This document shows positions 1-8,784 of a DNA stretch of 64,000 nt, one piece after another. The number at the start of each line of letters is the position of its first letter. The stretch's first letter is position 1. The position numbers and the translations under genes were made by a program. Source of the stretch: a virus; IMG/VR virus record IMGVR_UViG_3300020220_003756, positions 1-64,000 of that record. The stretch is one strand, 5' to 3'. Below the pieces are notes generated by a model. That model saw nothing but the letters and a program-made list of their open reading frames with translations, had not been told where the DNA came from and ran no database searches.

Positions 1-108
1 TCTGCTGAATAGATTATTTAAAGCCAAAATTGCTAATCCAATGACGATCAGTGATACTGAAAATAATACCGATCCTACTAAAAAATTTACTGCTGATTGA
101 ATATCCAT
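1..108 (-). CDS. small membrane protein, cut by the window edge
   Basis: An open frame starts with ATG at 108 and runs off the left edge, giving at least 36 residues. It begins MDIQSAVNFLVGSVLFSV and is almost wholly hydrophobic, so a single membrane segment is likely. It starts 2 bases after the TAA of the gene at 111-359, the tight spacing seen throughout this strand. I do not recognise the family. Confidence 0.45.
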   Translation of the reverse strand, partial: MDIQSAVNFLVGSVLFSVSLIVIGLAILALNNLFSR

Positions 109-110
109 TT

Positions 111-359
111 TTATCCCCGATTTAACTCGGCCCAAGTTAGAAACTGTTTAAAAGCATTATACACGGTTTCTGCTTCTTTGTCATCCACAGGAACCTTGAT
201 ACCTCGAACATAGAACCCATCTGGCGCCACACGCATCATTTCGCATCCGCCTGCGATCATAGTGAGGCTATTTTGGTGCTGCTCATATTCTGGATCAATA
301 CCGATGTTAACATTGGTACTAGCAATAGGATAGTTTGGTTGATAATTAAAATTATTCAC
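111..359 (-). CDS. small hypothetical phage protein (82 aa)
   Basis: An 82-residue soluble protein with no membrane segment. Its N-terminal half is rich in Asn and Tyr and its C-terminal half looks like a short helical domain. The start overlaps the end of the next upstream gene by 8 bases, so the genes from 1030 down to 111 form one transcript. I do not recognise a family; the packing and minus-strand order support a real gene. Confidence 0.6.
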   Translation of the reverse strand: MNNFNYQPNYPIASTNVNIGIDPEYEQHQNSLTMIAGGCEMMRVAPDGFYVRGIKVPVDDKEAETVYNAFKQFLTWAELNRG

Positions 360-582
360 TGCTCAGCCCTCCAAACAGCAGTTCTCGTTCCGTCATGTAT
401 GCCACAGGTTTCAGCCAACCGTTGTTGATACATTCCTGTAGAACTACCTTGTATTCTGCGGGACAGCGATCTGAGATCTCAAATCCTGCTCTGGTAGCCA
501 TAAAAAACTCATCCTGGATTTGGAATCTGGGATCATCTTGGCGGATGGTCCGGATCTGGCTTTTACGAGTTTTGATATTCAT
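352..582 (-). CDS. small hypothetical phage protein (76 aa)
   Basis: A 76-residue protein, rich in charged residues (start MNIKTRKSQIRTIRQDDP), with no membrane segment or known motif visible. The 3' end overlaps the following gene by 8 bases and the start lies 20 bases inside the upstream 155-residue gene, so translation is probably coupled along this operon. Function unknown. Confidence 0.55.
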   Translation of the reverse strand: MNIKTRKSQIRTIRQDDPRFQIQDEFFMATRAGFEISDRCPAEYKVVLQECINNGWLKPVAYMTERELLFGGLSSE

Positions 583-1030
583 TTTCTTTCGCCAATTTGC
601 ACATCAGTTGAAAATGTTCGTAGGCACGACGCACAGATTCATGCGCCATGAGTTTATCTGCTTCAGCCATCATAGCCTTGACACCTGCTTCCGCTACATC
701 ACGCATGGCGGGTCTGCGTAGGCTACGGGCTTCGTCGCCCCATACAGCGATGAGATTGTTCCAGGCATCTCGCTCTGCTTCAGTCATCGCACGACGGGTC
801 GGCTGTATCTCGTCCGCCTTGACCATGGCGGTACAGACCGCATCTTCCGCCACACGACCGGCAGCGATCATAGCCGCATAGGCAGGGTCGATGTTAAAAC
901 GCCGGCTGGAACCACCGGGGTACGACATGACCAGATGAGTACCTTTGGGGAAACTGTCTAACCAATCGTTGTCGTACTCTGCCACGGGAACATATCGTCG
1001 TCCCTGCTTTTCGTAGTAAGTTTTTTTCAT
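563..1030 (-). CDS. hypothetical phage protein (155 aa)
   Basis: A 155-residue soluble protein starting MKKTYYEKQGRRYVPVAEYD; this opening resembles hypothetical proteins of other large tailed phages, but I cannot name a function. The second half is helical and rich in Ala, Arg and Glu. The ATG overlaps the TGA of the metallophosphoesterase gene (ATGA at 1027-1030), indicating translational coupling. Confidence 0.65.
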   Translation of the reverse strand: MKKTYYEKQGRRYVPVAEYDNDWLDSFPKGTHLVMSYPGGSSRRFNIDPAYAAMIAAGRVAEDAVCTAMVKADEIQPTRRAMTEAERDAWNNLIAVWGDEARSLRRPAMRDVAEAGVKAMMAEADKLMAHESVRRAYEHFQLMCKLAKENEYQNS

Positions 1031-1830
1031 AGTTCAATGACTTTCTCCGGATCCCATCCGGTATCTTCGCTCCAACCATTGGTCTGATGGTAACCACGAG
1101 GATTACACACAACACGACAATCACCCACCATATAGTCAAAACAATGATGCGTATGTCCATGCGTCCAAAGTTTGATCTGAGGATGATCTAACATGATGTC
1201 GGTAAGATCGCTGTGGTAAGCACCGTTCATGATATGATCGTTGCCGTACATCTCGTGACAACTTAGATGGCTAGGGGTATGATGACCAACTACCACTACT
1301 CGCTTATCTTGATTTTCTTTAGCGATCAGTTCGATATATTGACGAGTCTCGAGGTGACGATCAGCGGTACGAGACGGTTTCAATTTAGTATAACCTAATC
1401 CATCATCGGTAATAGCACGAAAATCGTTCATCATATCACGGACCGCGTGTAGAGTCAAGGGATCGCCACGGTTCATATCCGTCCAAAGCGTGCCTCCTAT
1501 GAACACCACATCATCTATGATTTTGGTTTCACGCTCGAGGAAGTAGATGTTATCGTGGACCGAACAGGCCGCACGTAGATTGTCTATGCTCTTTGACCAG
1601 TAGCCACCATAGAACTCGTGGTTGCCAGCGATGTAGATCACGTGGGGGAATTGGAAACTGCATCGCTTGAGGAAATCTCTGAAACGGACGCCTAGTTCGC
1701 TTTCGGGCTTTAAAACTTTCTCAGCCAGCATGATATCACCTCCGAGGATCAACACATCCGCATTTTGGGTGTTTTTGATGTTGATGTCGGAGAATTCTAG
1801 ATGTAGATCAGATACTAATTGTATTTTCAT
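1027..1830 (-). CDS. metallophosphoesterase
   Basis: A 267-residue calcineurin-like phosphoesterase. The dimetal motifs appear in order: SDLHLEF with Asp8 and His10, GGD at 30-32, GNHEF at 69-73, GHH at 182-184 and GHTHH at 225-229. This is a complete catalytic set. Such enzymes cleave phosphomono- or phosphodiesters; the substrate cannot be told from sequence. It heads a minus-strand operon with three small phage genes. It is expected to be cytosolic, with no signal peptide. Confidence 0.9.
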   Translation of the reverse strand: MKIQLVSDLHLEFSDINIKNTQNADVLILGGDIMLAEKVLKPESELGVRFRDFLKRCSFQFPHVIYIAGNHEFYGGYWSKSIDNLRAACSVHDNIYFLERETKIIDDVVFIGGTLWTDMNRGDPLTLHAVRDMMNDFRAITDDGLGYTKLKPSRTADRHLETRQYIELIAKENQDKRVVVVGHHTPSHLSCHEMYGNDHIMNGAYHSDLTDIMLDHPQIKLWTHGHTHHCFDYMVGDCRVVCNPRGYHQTNGWSEDTGWDPEKVIEL

Positions 1831-1865
1831 ACTAATATTATACTATCAGTATGTTAGATTGTCAA

Positions 1866-1958
1866 CTAAAGAGATCCGATGATTCTGTAAGGAAGATACC
1901 AAAATTCCAAAGAAAAACGCACCCAATTATCGAACCAAATTTCCCAGGGAGTCATCAT
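1866..1958 (-). CDS. very small hydrophobic/aromatic peptide (30 aa)
   Basis: A 30-codon frame starts with ATGATG overlapping the TGA of the gene at 1955-2278. The peptide is rich in Trp, Phe and Tyr (MMTPWEIWFDNW at the start). The overlap argues for coupled translation, and similar Trp-rich mini-proteins occur at 44021-44143. No function can be given. It may be a chance frame. Confidence 0.35.
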   Translation of the reverse strand: MMTPWEIWFDNWVRFSLEFWYLPYRIIGSL

Positions 1959-2278
1959 TGACCACTTAGTGGACGAAAACCTTCACCTACGGCTACGACG
2001 CAATACATATCTTTGGTAAATCGTTCAACGATAGTCCAAGACTGTGTTTTTGGGTTGACGAATATGACTAGGTTGTTTTTTACCAAACCTACTCCAGGCA
2101 GGTCTCTCATCGAAACTCCGCCAGCGAAACTCAGTTCTTCGAACTCTGTAATGGTCTGGGTGATACCTCGTTTATCTACGCACATCAGGCTGGTAGGAAA
2201 CTGAGTTATCTCACTGGCTGTTGAAGGGTGGATTATGCCCGCAGTCAAGGCTATTAGTGTTAAGATTTTTTTCAACAT
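1955..2278 (-). CDS. secreted hypothetical protein (107 aa)
   Basis: A 107-residue protein with a clear N-terminal signal peptide (MLKKILTLIALTAGIIHP, then a likely cut after the serine/alanine stretch), so it should reach the periplasm. The mature part has two cysteines that could form a disulphide. The ATG at 2278 is preferred over an upstream GTG because it has better spacing from the AAGGAGCG ribosome site. Family not recognised. Confidence 0.6.
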   Translation of the reverse strand: MLKKILTLIALTAGIIHPSTASEITQFPTSLMCVDKRGITQTITEFEELSFAGGVSMRDLPGVGLVKNNLVIFVNPKTQSWTIVERFTKDMYCVVAVGEGFRPLSGQ

Positions 2279-2315
2279 CACTGCGCTCCTTTTTCAAACC
2301 ACAGTATTATTTAAC

Positions 2316-2344
2316 AAAAAAGCCCGGATAATCCGGGCTTTTCA
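2316..2344 (-). terminator. intrinsic terminator
   Basis: AGCCCGGATAATCCGGGCT forms a 7-bp GC-rich stem flanked by A-runs on one side and T-runs on the other, so it can stop transcription from either direction. For the minus strand it closes the transcript of the genes at 2365-6103. Confidence 0.85.
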
Positions 2345-2364
2345 TGATCGACTATTATCTGCTT

Positions 2365-2877
2365 TTATTTTCCCGCCAGCGGATTATCCACAGCTTCTTT
2401 GATCTTCTTTTCGAGATCTGCTTTTTGATTACGCATCTCGCGATCTACTTCTTTGCGTGTATCACGGAGCTCGTTCCGCATGTCTTTGACATCTGCCAGT
2501 GTTTCTCTCTGTAGTTGTTTTGAGCTACGCTCTACTGATTCTACTACACCTTCTAGCCTGCGGATATCCTGTTTTAAATCATTTTTGATTTCGTTGGTAA
2601 ATTGCATAGTCTTTTCGGTGTTTTGTACAGCCAACTCTATCTTCTTGTTGAGTTCGGATAGATCTGGAGCCACATAGGTCTGTATGGCTTCTTTCATTGA
2701 CATGTAGTCTTTGTACACTTCGAAGGCACCCCAAAGACCACCTAGCACCGATGATAGGATACCGCCTGCTATCATTAGTTTAGCAGGAGTGAAATTGTAT
2801 CCTCCTATCGAGATCACTGTGTTAGGGTCGACTGCGGCTTCTAGTTTGTCTACTTGTTCGTCGATGTTTTTTGACAT
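2365..2877 (-). CDS. membrane-anchored coiled-coil protein (170 aa)
   Basis: A 170-residue protein with a short acidic N terminus, a predicted membrane helix around residues 30-50 (ISIGGYNFTPAKLMIAGGIL) and a long heptad-rich charged coiled coil to the C terminus. The ATG at 2877 fits the TAATG overlap with the upstream 45-residue gene; an ORF start 27 bases earlier lies inside that gene. The design resembles phage envelope or lysis-accessory proteins, but no family is recognised. Confidence 0.65.
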   Translation of the reverse strand: MSKNIDEQVDKLEAAVDPNTVISIGGYNFTPAKLMIAGGILSSVLGGLWGAFEVYKDYMSMKEAIQTYVAPDLSELNKKIELAVQNTEKTMQFTNEIKNDLKQDIRRLEGVVESVERSSKQLQRETLADVKDMRNELRDTRKEVDREMRNQKADLEKKIKEAVDNPLAGK

Positions 2878-3014
2878 TATTTCTCTCCTTTCCAAAACCC
2901 CCACGGGTCATGTATTTTCTTTTCTACTTGTTTAGGTTCTCGATAGTACCATACAGCCACCGATGTCAGCACTAAAATTTCTAACAGATAAAAAACCATA
3001 AACGCCTCAAACAT
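2877..3014 (-). CDS. small single-pass membrane protein (45 aa)
   Basis: A 45-codon frame with a hydrophobic N-terminal segment (MFEAFMVFYLLEILVLTS) and a basic tail rich in Lys and Trp. Its TAA overlaps the ATG of the next gene, and it starts 2 bases after the stop of the large secreted protein. Tight packing supports it being real. It could be a spanin, holin or inner-membrane anchor; nothing decides this. Confidence 0.5.
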   Translation of the reverse strand: MFEAFMVFYLLEILVLTSVAVWYYREPKQVEKKIHDPWGFWKGEK

Positions 3015-3015
3015 A

Positions 3016-5373
3016 TCACTGTCCTATGTTATACTGCTGATCGACCATGCGCTGATGTAATCTATCAGAGCCTAGCCCTCTGAGAGCGGCAGCGTTATCC
3101 ACGTTTCTCTGCCCTCTGTAAATCTCTCTGCTGGTATAGAACTGGCTGTCTTTCAACTGTGAATTTAGATAGGTATTGAAATCTGCTGGTGCTGCTGCCA
3201 GTGTGCTCATATCTGCTCCGCCTTCCATACCTTCTACAGCACCGCCTCGTCGAACACTAGGTCCGGTTGGTGGCTGTGATCCCGGCACTTCATTGGTTTT
3301 GGTATTATTGTTGGCCTGTAGATTTAGATTATTCTGCGAAGAGGATCTTTCAGATGTTCTAGATTCTTCTGAAGAATCTTGACTCACACCTATAGGACGG
3401 AATCCCTGTAGGGTGATGCCAGTGCCCAAACCTGCCGCTTCGCTCACAGACTGGTCCAACTGTGAAATTTCAACTGCTTCTTGCGCACGAGACTCTGCTA
3501 GTCTAGTAGCAGCAGCGGCTGCCGATCTAGCCACGGCCACGGCCCTAGGATTAGACTGTTTTTTCTCTTCTTCCTTTTTGGTTTCTTGTTTTTCAGCATC
3601 CTTGGCTGCTTCTTTGATAGATTCTTTGGCTGATCCAGTCTGACCGGTTGGGGCAGATATTTCTCCAGTAGTCGATAGTTCTACTCCGCCAGCATCTACC
3701 ACTACTGTAGATTCATTCCTAGTTGGATCTGCTACGATCAGAGAACTGGTCGTCGAAGGCTGTTCTACGACCGCGATCTTGGATTCTACGGCGGTAGAGG
3801 GAGAATTCTGGAGTACGAAGGCAGCGGCATATCCCGGACATTGGCTGTTGTAAAGAGCATTTAGTTGGCATTGTTGATCGAAGTATGCCTGTGCATATCC
3901 CGGACAACTTTCATTGTATAGAGGATTCAGACTGCACTGTTGATTGAAATAAGCCTGTGCATATCCCGGACAACTTTCATTGTATAGAGAATTCAGGCTG
4001 CACTGTTGATTGAAATAAGCCTGCTGATATCCTGGACACGAAGCGCTGTACAGAGTGTTTATAGAACACTGTTGAGTTAAGTATGCTGCGGCATATCCGG
4101 GACAGCCGCTGTCGTACAGAGCACTCGTGCTACATTGTTGGTCGTAATAGGCCTGTGCATATCCGGGACAGGTCTGATCATATAACGGATTAGCAGAACA
4201 TTGTTGTTGAAAGAAAGCTTCTGCATAACCAGTACAGCTAACACTAAACAAAGGATTCATCACGCATTGATCTGGAGTATATCTAGCATTGACATAGATA
4301 TTTTGTATTTCTGCATTGTCCCAAGTTTGACCTTGTATTGAAAAATTTCCTAAACTTAAACTATTTGTACTGTTGGGTAAATTGTATGAATATGATTTAC
4401 TTTGATAGCTATTGATATCATTGTAATCTCTGGTAACAGAATAAATGCTTTGACCCGCACTATCCGTAATATTAACAGTTGTTCTGGCCAAAGGATCTCT
4501 TTTATCTAAACATAATATCAACCAAACAGCACAATACGGATCATTGCTTTTTACATCGTAGCCCCAATTAAATCCATGTACTTTTACTCCCAAGCCACCA
4601 TGTTGTAGTGCTGTGCTTATGGCTATGATTTCATTGAAAGACTGCCCCCAGCTTATCGATGGATTACTGCCCATCAAATTGCCTGATGTAACTATGTCAT
4701 TGAATCCCGGACAACTGCTAGAATACAACGGATTGGCTACACAAGGATCTACAGAGTATTTTAATCTTACATCTACGTCTTTGATCTGCGGACCGTAATA
4801 TCCTGCCCACCAACGATCATCTTTACCGGTTAAACTGAGATTTAAACTACCTAGAGACAAGGGATTATATTGAACTCCAAAATTCTGTACACCACTGACA
4901 TTGGTCCAACCGGCGGTTGTCTGAGGCATGTTGTAATTATAACTGTGTAGTACAGCGCCTGTGTTACTTCTTATATTGATGTTGGCAGATAATGTACCTC
5001 TACTGAAGTCTTGATTGAGGTAATTCCAACTGTAGGTATATCCATCAACTAATACGCCAGAACCTGCGTTAGCAAAGGCAACAGGTATTGACGTAGAATA
5101 AGATACAGTACCTTGATTATAGCCAAACATCCATGTGCCAGTAGCGGGATTAAATCCTGGTACATTGCCACCAGAAGTTCCGCCACCGTTTGAATTAGTA
5201 CCGACAAATGATCCAGACCAGGATGCACCCTGAGCGGCATATCCACCAGGCGGCGGATTAGCATCAGTATAGATTAGATTACCTGTGGTGGGATCTATCT
5301 GCTGTGCGTTAGAATATTGCGAAAAGCAAAGCACCAAGCAAAGCGCCGAAGCCAGTTTTCTTATAGAAGTCAT
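3016..5373 (-). CDS. large secreted protein with tandem CPGY repeats
   Basis: A 785-residue protein. A signal peptide (about residues 1-24, ending SNAQ) is followed by a beta-rich region (about 25-370) and seven adjacent 22-residue repeats carrying two Cys and CPGY. A long low-complexity Ala/Glu/Lys/Ser part and a short C-terminal domain follow. The ATG at 5373 has an AAAGGG ribosome site; the first codon of the longer frame is GTG. It overlaps the Asn/Thr-rich secreted gene by 65 bases. The Cys pairs suggest disulphides in the periplasm or outside the cell. Adhesin, tail-associated or envelope-modifying roles are all possible; function is unknown. Confidence 0.75.
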   Translation of the reverse strand: MTSIRKLASALCLVLCFSQYSNAQQIDPTTGNLIYTDANPPPGGYAAQGASWSGSFVGTNSNGGGTSGGNVPGFNPATGTWMFGYNQGTVSYSTSIPVAFANAGSGVLVDGYTYSWNYLNQDFSRGTLSANINIRSNTGAVLHSYNYNMPQTTAGWTNVSGVQNFGVQYNPLSLGSLNLSLTGKDDRWWAGYYGPQIKDVDVRLKYSVDPCVANPLYSSSCPGFNDIVTSGNLMGSNPSISWGQSFNEIIAISTALQHGGLGVKVHGFNWGYDVKSNDPYCAVWLILCLDKRDPLARTTVNITDSAGQSIYSVTRDYNDINSYQSKSYSYNLPNSTNSLSLGNFSIQGQTWDNAEIQNIYVNARYTPDQCVMNPLFSVSCTGYAEAFFQQQCSANPLYDQTCPGYAQAYYDQQCSTSALYDSGCPGYAAAYLTQQCSINTLYSASCPGYQQAYFNQQCSLNSLYNESCPGYAQAYFNQQCSLNPLYNESCPGYAQAYFDQQCQLNALYNSQCPGYAAAFVLQNSPSTAVESKIAVVEQPSTTSSLIVADPTRNESTVVVDAGGVELSTTGEISAPTGQTGSAKESIKEAAKDAEKQETKKEEEKKQSNPRAVAVARSAAAAATRLAESRAQEAVEISQLDQSVSEAAGLGTGITLQGFRPIGVSQDSSEESRTSERSSSQNNLNLQANNNTKTNEVPGSQPPTGPSVRRGGAVEGMEGGADMSTLAAAPADFNTYLNSQLKDSQFYTSREIYRGQRNVDNAAALRGLGSDRLHQRMVDQQYNIGQ
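3808..4272 (-). repeat. tandem 66-bp coding repeat
   Basis: Seven adjacent copies of a 66-bp unit encode C-x(3)-LY-x(3)-CPGYA-x-A-x(3)-QQ. Two copies (about 3890-4020) are almost identical in DNA; the others have drifted. The pattern is a recently expanded protein repeat, not a CRISPR or an origin repeat. One more diverged unit lies in the N-terminal half of the same protein. Confidence 0.9.
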
Positions 5374-6103
5374 CACCCTTTATCACCTCAGGTTTTGGAA
5401 CTTTGTCGGGATTGTTGGTCCAGGCAACTTTGGCCTTATCTCCGATCATGCCTTCGTAAGGACAAGGCGTGCCAGCGTTCCACATGGCATCAAACACTCT
5501 GCGGTCTTGACATAAGGTTGCCACAGCGGCCACTTTCATGCCCATGTCATATAGAGTCTTGGCGTTTTTCAATCTTTCGCAGTTCATATCACGGACCGTG
5601 CCGCCTGAACTGACTCCAAGGATCTGTGTCTGTACAGCACCGCTGGTGCCAACTGTACATAGATCGTTGTTGCCTCCGCTCATCATAGCAGGTGCTATAG
5701 CAGTCGGGGGAGGTTGTTCTATCTTTTGATTTATGGTCGAATCGTTGATATTACGATTAGTCATATCTCCAGAATTGATATTACGATTGGTATTATCGCT
5801 GGTGCTGGTGTTGTTATTATTGTTAGTATTCGTGTTAGCGCTGGTCGTATGACCAGTATTGACATTGTTGTTGGTATTAGTACTGGTACTAGTGCTGACG
5901 TTGTTATTGTTGTTTGTATTGGTACTAACACTGTTAACGGTAGTTTCGTTAATATTGGTGTTTGTATTGGTGCTGGTGCTGTTAACTGTGCTCGTTGATG
6001 TGCTGTTATTATTGGTGTTAACAGTGGTCGCATCTTGGGCCACAGCAATGCTAGGGATAGAAAACAATCCCGCAACAATGCTCGTTATTATAACTTTTTT
6101 CAT
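5309..6103 (-). CDS. secreted Asn/Thr/Ser-rich protein
   Basis: A 264-residue protein with a signal peptide ending AVA/QDA, then about 100 residues made almost only of Asn, Thr and Ser with Val and Ile, then a globular C-terminal part with several Cys and a final hydrophobic tail (GALLGALLFAIF). The ribosome site GGGAG lies before ATG 6103. The low-complexity part looks like a flexible extracellular linker. It overlaps the CPGY-repeat gene, and both are probably exported together. Family not recognised. Confidence 0.7.
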   Translation of the reverse strand: MKKVIITSIVAGLFSIPSIAVAQDATTVNTNNNSTSTSTVNSTSTNTNTNINETTVNSVSTNTNNNNNVSTSTSTNTNNNVNTGHTTSANTNTNNNNNTSTSDNTNRNINSGDMTNRNINDSTINQKIEQPPPTAIAPAMMSGGNNDLCTVGTSGAVQTQILGVSSGGTVRDMNCERLKNAKTLYDMGMKVAAVATLCQDRRVFDAMWNAGTPCPYEGMIGDKAKVAWTNNPDKVPKPEVIKGDDFYKKTGFGALLGALLFAIF

Positions 6104-6169
6104 TCTATTCGCTCCCGGGTTGGGTTGTATATTATTTAACGGAGCGAACTAAAGAATTATCAGCTGTGA

Positions 6170-7552
6170 TTATGAAGGATCAAATGCGAATGTGTAACGA
6201 CCATTAGTACCGGTTGAATAGTAAACCTTGCTGGCATCTAGAGATATCTTGCCTTTAAAGTTAGGAGGATATAATGCATCAAAACCTGTGACAGCGACAT
6301 CATTACCTTGTTTGGCAGTTTGAGTATAGATTTGCACGATAGGAGACGAGTTGACTAATTTAATACAGGTGTCTCCAAACCCCTTAATTTTGTTTACTTC
6401 TGATGCCATATCCTCAGCGATGACCGATAATACTTGATAACCTATATTATATCTAGGATTCTTTTTGTCTGCTTTTTTCCTACTGGCATAGGATTCTAGA
6501 ACAGATTGATATTGAGGATAGGCGTTGAAGTCCGGTGGGTTTTTAGCGATCAGATCTTTGATGATCGGCTGAAGAGCAACGACGTCCGGTTTTTTTAATT
6601 CTTCGGCAATAGCGAACGGTCCATTAACAGACGACGCTTCCGCGACTATTTTGATTATGGCTATAGCTTCTGGGTTGTTTGTTATTAAAGATTGGTCTTG
6701 CTGCTTTTCTATGACTTTGATTCCGTCATAGATGTTTTTTATACTAGCTTTTGCTCCGTCCTTACCTTTGCTGGATATTCCTAGTGTTATTCCTGTTGGC
6801 AATTCTATTTCACTATCGACCAATCCGCTGGTTTTCTGATTCGAAAACTTGATAGTTCCAGACCAAGGCGCATTGTTGTTTAAAGTTTCCCTCGCTTCTT
6901 CGGAACCTGGTGTTTTAATTAAGCCGACCAACAATGCTATAGGAGCGAGTACTTCACCAAAATCATCTCTGATTGCAGTTTCTTTTTCAGCCATACCTTT
7001 GAACATCGGTAATTGACCTCGTAATATTACAGCGGCATCGGCTGCCAATGGTTGTCCGTTTGGTGATGCAGATAGTTCTTTGATCAGTGCCTGTGGTGTT
7101 GCAAATTTTGAACCAGGTGCAAAAATATCTAATGGTTTCATTTTATAACTAGATTTAAGGCTAGAAGCCTTTTGCAATTGATAATTACCAGGAAGACCGT
7201 CGTTCTTCCATTGTCCTGTCATGTCATTGGTAATTTGTTTGAAATATCTAGCAAAATATACCATCTTGTTGGTCTTGGTATCTTTGAACTCTAGAACAGC
7301 CACTGCCCGCATAGAATTATCTTGATTGTTTACAAACACTACATTCGGATAGTTTTTCTTTAGTTGCTCGACCCCCGCATCTAATTCTTCTTTGGTCTTA
7401 TAGGCACCAGGTTGGCTTGGTATATAAGCGACCTGTTGGAATTCGATTTCCTGCCCTTGCGGATTGACAAACTTGTCACCTCTATCTCTGTACAAGAGAC
7501 CTCGGGCTTTTTCTAAAAGTATTGATTCAGATAAAAATTCAAATGCTCGCAT
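6170..7552 (-). CDS. T4-like phage protein with MRAFEFL N terminus, possibly head-internal
   Basis: A 460-residue soluble protein. I choose ATG 7552 because it gives the start MRAFEFLSES, which matches the start of several other proteins here (MRFFEFAGDQ, MRAWELLLEN, MRFSDIISVG, MRISELIRGI). The TTG at 7585 is an alternative, and no strong ribosome site is visible for either. The protein is mixed alpha/beta with no membrane segment and no catalytic motif I can name. It is the last gene of the clpS-heme oxygenase-bilin reductase operon, with a late-promoter-like octamer (GATAAATA) just upstream. Confidence 0.65.
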   Translation of the reverse strand: MRAFEFLSESILLEKARGLLYRDRGDKFVNPQGQEIEFQQVAYIPSQPGAYKTKEELDAGVEQLKKNYPNVVFVNNQDNSMRAVAVLEFKDTKTNKMVYFARYFKQITNDMTGQWKNDGLPGNYQLQKASSLKSSYKMKPLDIFAPGSKFATPQALIKELSASPNGQPLAADAAVILRGQLPMFKGMAEKETAIRDDFGEVLAPIALLVGLIKTPGSEEARETLNNNAPWSGTIKFSNQKTSGLVDSEIELPTGITLGISSKGKDGAKASIKNIYDGIKVIEKQQDQSLITNNPEAIAIIKIVAEASSVNGPFAIAEELKKPDVVALQPIIKDLIAKNPPDFNAYPQYQSVLESYASRKKADKKNPRYNIGYQVLSVIAEDMASEVNKIKGFGDTCIKLVNSSPIVQIYTQTAKQGNDVAVTGFDALYPPNFKGKISLDASKVYYSTGTNGRYTFAFDPS

Positions 7553-7560
7553 TAGAGTAT

Positions 7561-8247
7561 TTATCGTATTTCTGGGAACAGACAATCCTGGATAAACACA
7601 CGGACATCTTTTTCTGACAGACCCAGGCTGACCATGACTCTAGGTGTGTGCGGATTCTGCTTTTGGTTCTGTGCGTAATAGTTTTGTTCGAATGTATTGT
7701 CTGTGATGGTCCATGCAGTGTCCATAACTGTGGCAGTATAGTTATATACGCACTTTTCTGCTAGCTCTCGGATCTGTGCCAGTTCGGTTTCGTCCTGTAC
7801 ATTGCCCGCGGCCACCATCGAGGGACTGAATATGCGCTGAGCCCAATCTGGCAGAGCACGTTCTTTTCGCCACTCTAGGCTAGCTACTTCTTCTGCGAAC
7901 CATTCGCACATAGGATGTTCACGATCTGAGGTAGGTGAATAATCTACGAAACAGCCCGTGATCTTGTTTTTACCTGCGATGACATCAAATCCGAATATAG
8001 GAGCAGGATTGTTTGTGTGTGGAAATACGCAACAGTGCATCATCCACAGTCCCTTGGTTTCTCGGGCGTCGACTACGTCTACGTGTGCCCTTCGATAGAA
8101 TGTTCCAGTCCACACTCTATTGACCCAACCGGGCTGATTGAATCTGTCCATACCCGGTTCGAATATTTCTAATCCTGTCCGAGAAAAATGATTTATGAAT
8201 AGATCTTGTATCTCAATCAGCGTCTGCCAGACATTACTGTTTGACAT
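7561..8247 (-). CDS. ferredoxin-dependent bilin reductase (PcyA/PebS/PcyX-like)
   Basis: A 228-residue protein that should reduce biliverdin to a phytobilin using ferredoxin electrons. PAPIFGFDVIAG (81-92) and VDYSPT (101-106) match the family core, placing Asp102 at the catalytic aspartate. Length fits cyanophage PebS (about 230 residues). A second conserved aspartate, usually in an N-D-K-T context, seems replaced: the sequence is QNPHT at 197-201. Such changes separate family members, so the product (phycoerythrobilin, phycocyanobilin or other) cannot be assigned. It overlaps the heme oxygenase gene by 14 bases, so the two are coupled. Confidence 0.85.
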   Translation of the reverse strand: MSNSNVWQTLIEIQDLFINHFSRTGLEIFEPGMDRFNQPGWVNRVWTGTFYRRAHVDVVDARETKGLWMMHCCVFPHTNNPAPIFGFDVIAGKNKITGCFVDYSPTSDREHPMCEWFAEEVASLEWRKERALPDWAQRIFSPSMVAAGNVQDETELAQIRELAEKCVYNYTATVMDTAWTITDNTFEQNYYAQNQKQNPHTPRVMVSLGLSEKDVRVFIQDCLFPEIR

Positions 8248-8773
8248 ACTGCATCATCTCTTCAAAAAATCTAGCAGCGTATCCGAAACATAATTTTGCT
8301 TCGTCAGCCATCGAGTCGTCGACTTTGGCACGTATCTTTGTTTTTAAATCATCGACGTTCTCGAATTGATAATATTTTCCGCTGCCTGGGATTCTTTTAG
8401 CGATCATCTGACCGCCAGCTAGATCTCCCATATGTCTGACATAGATATGGGACATTAGTTTTCTAACATCATCTTTGATACTGATGATATATTTTGTATA
8501 ATCTTTAACTACTGGACACAGTGCTGGTGCAACTTCACCTTTCCATAGTTCTTCGAAATCTGTTCGGATCGCTTTGCTACGTAAAATTCCCGGAACATCG
8601 TTTAAAATTCCGTGAGGCATAGTACAGACCTCTAATATTTCATACATAGGAAATTGATTATATAGATACGTCGCGTATAATTGAGGATCGATATCACCTT
8701 TAAACAAAATTTTAACAAATGGTCTTGTTTCGGCGAATTTGTGTTCTTCGTAAGTAAGTTCTTTTAGGCTCAT
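8234..8773 (-). CDS. biliverdin-forming heme oxygenase
   Basis: A 179-residue heme oxygenase. It opens heme to biliverdin, iron and CO. His11 in EEHKFAE fits the proximal heme ligand, and YVRHMGDLAGGQM (111-123) matches the distal-helix signature RYLGDLSGGQ with the flexible glycines. It is shorter than most bacterial enzymes (200-240), as in phage forms. It lies directly upstream of the bilin reductase, which takes its product. The symbol (ho1/hemO) is left open because phage forms are named inconsistently. Confidence in the reaction is high. Confidence 0.9.
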   Translation of the reverse strand: MSLKELTYEEHKFAETRPFVKILFKGDIDPQLYATYLYNQFPMYEILEVCTMPHGILNDVPGILRSKAIRTDFEELWKGEVAPALCPVVKDYTKYIISIKDDVRKLMSHIYVRHMGDLAGGQMIAKRIPGSGKYYQFENVDDLKTKIRAKVDDSMADEAKLCFGYAARFFEEMMQYVKQ

Positions 8774-8784
8774 AATATATGTAT

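Noticed and set aside
3808-4272. CRISPR-like array
   Set aside because: The 66-bp units are in-frame coding repeats of one protein without spacers.
5714-6152. Long plus-strand frames rich in Val/Leu/Ile
   Set aside because: They are mirror frames of the Asn/Thr/Ser codon repeats on the minus strand.
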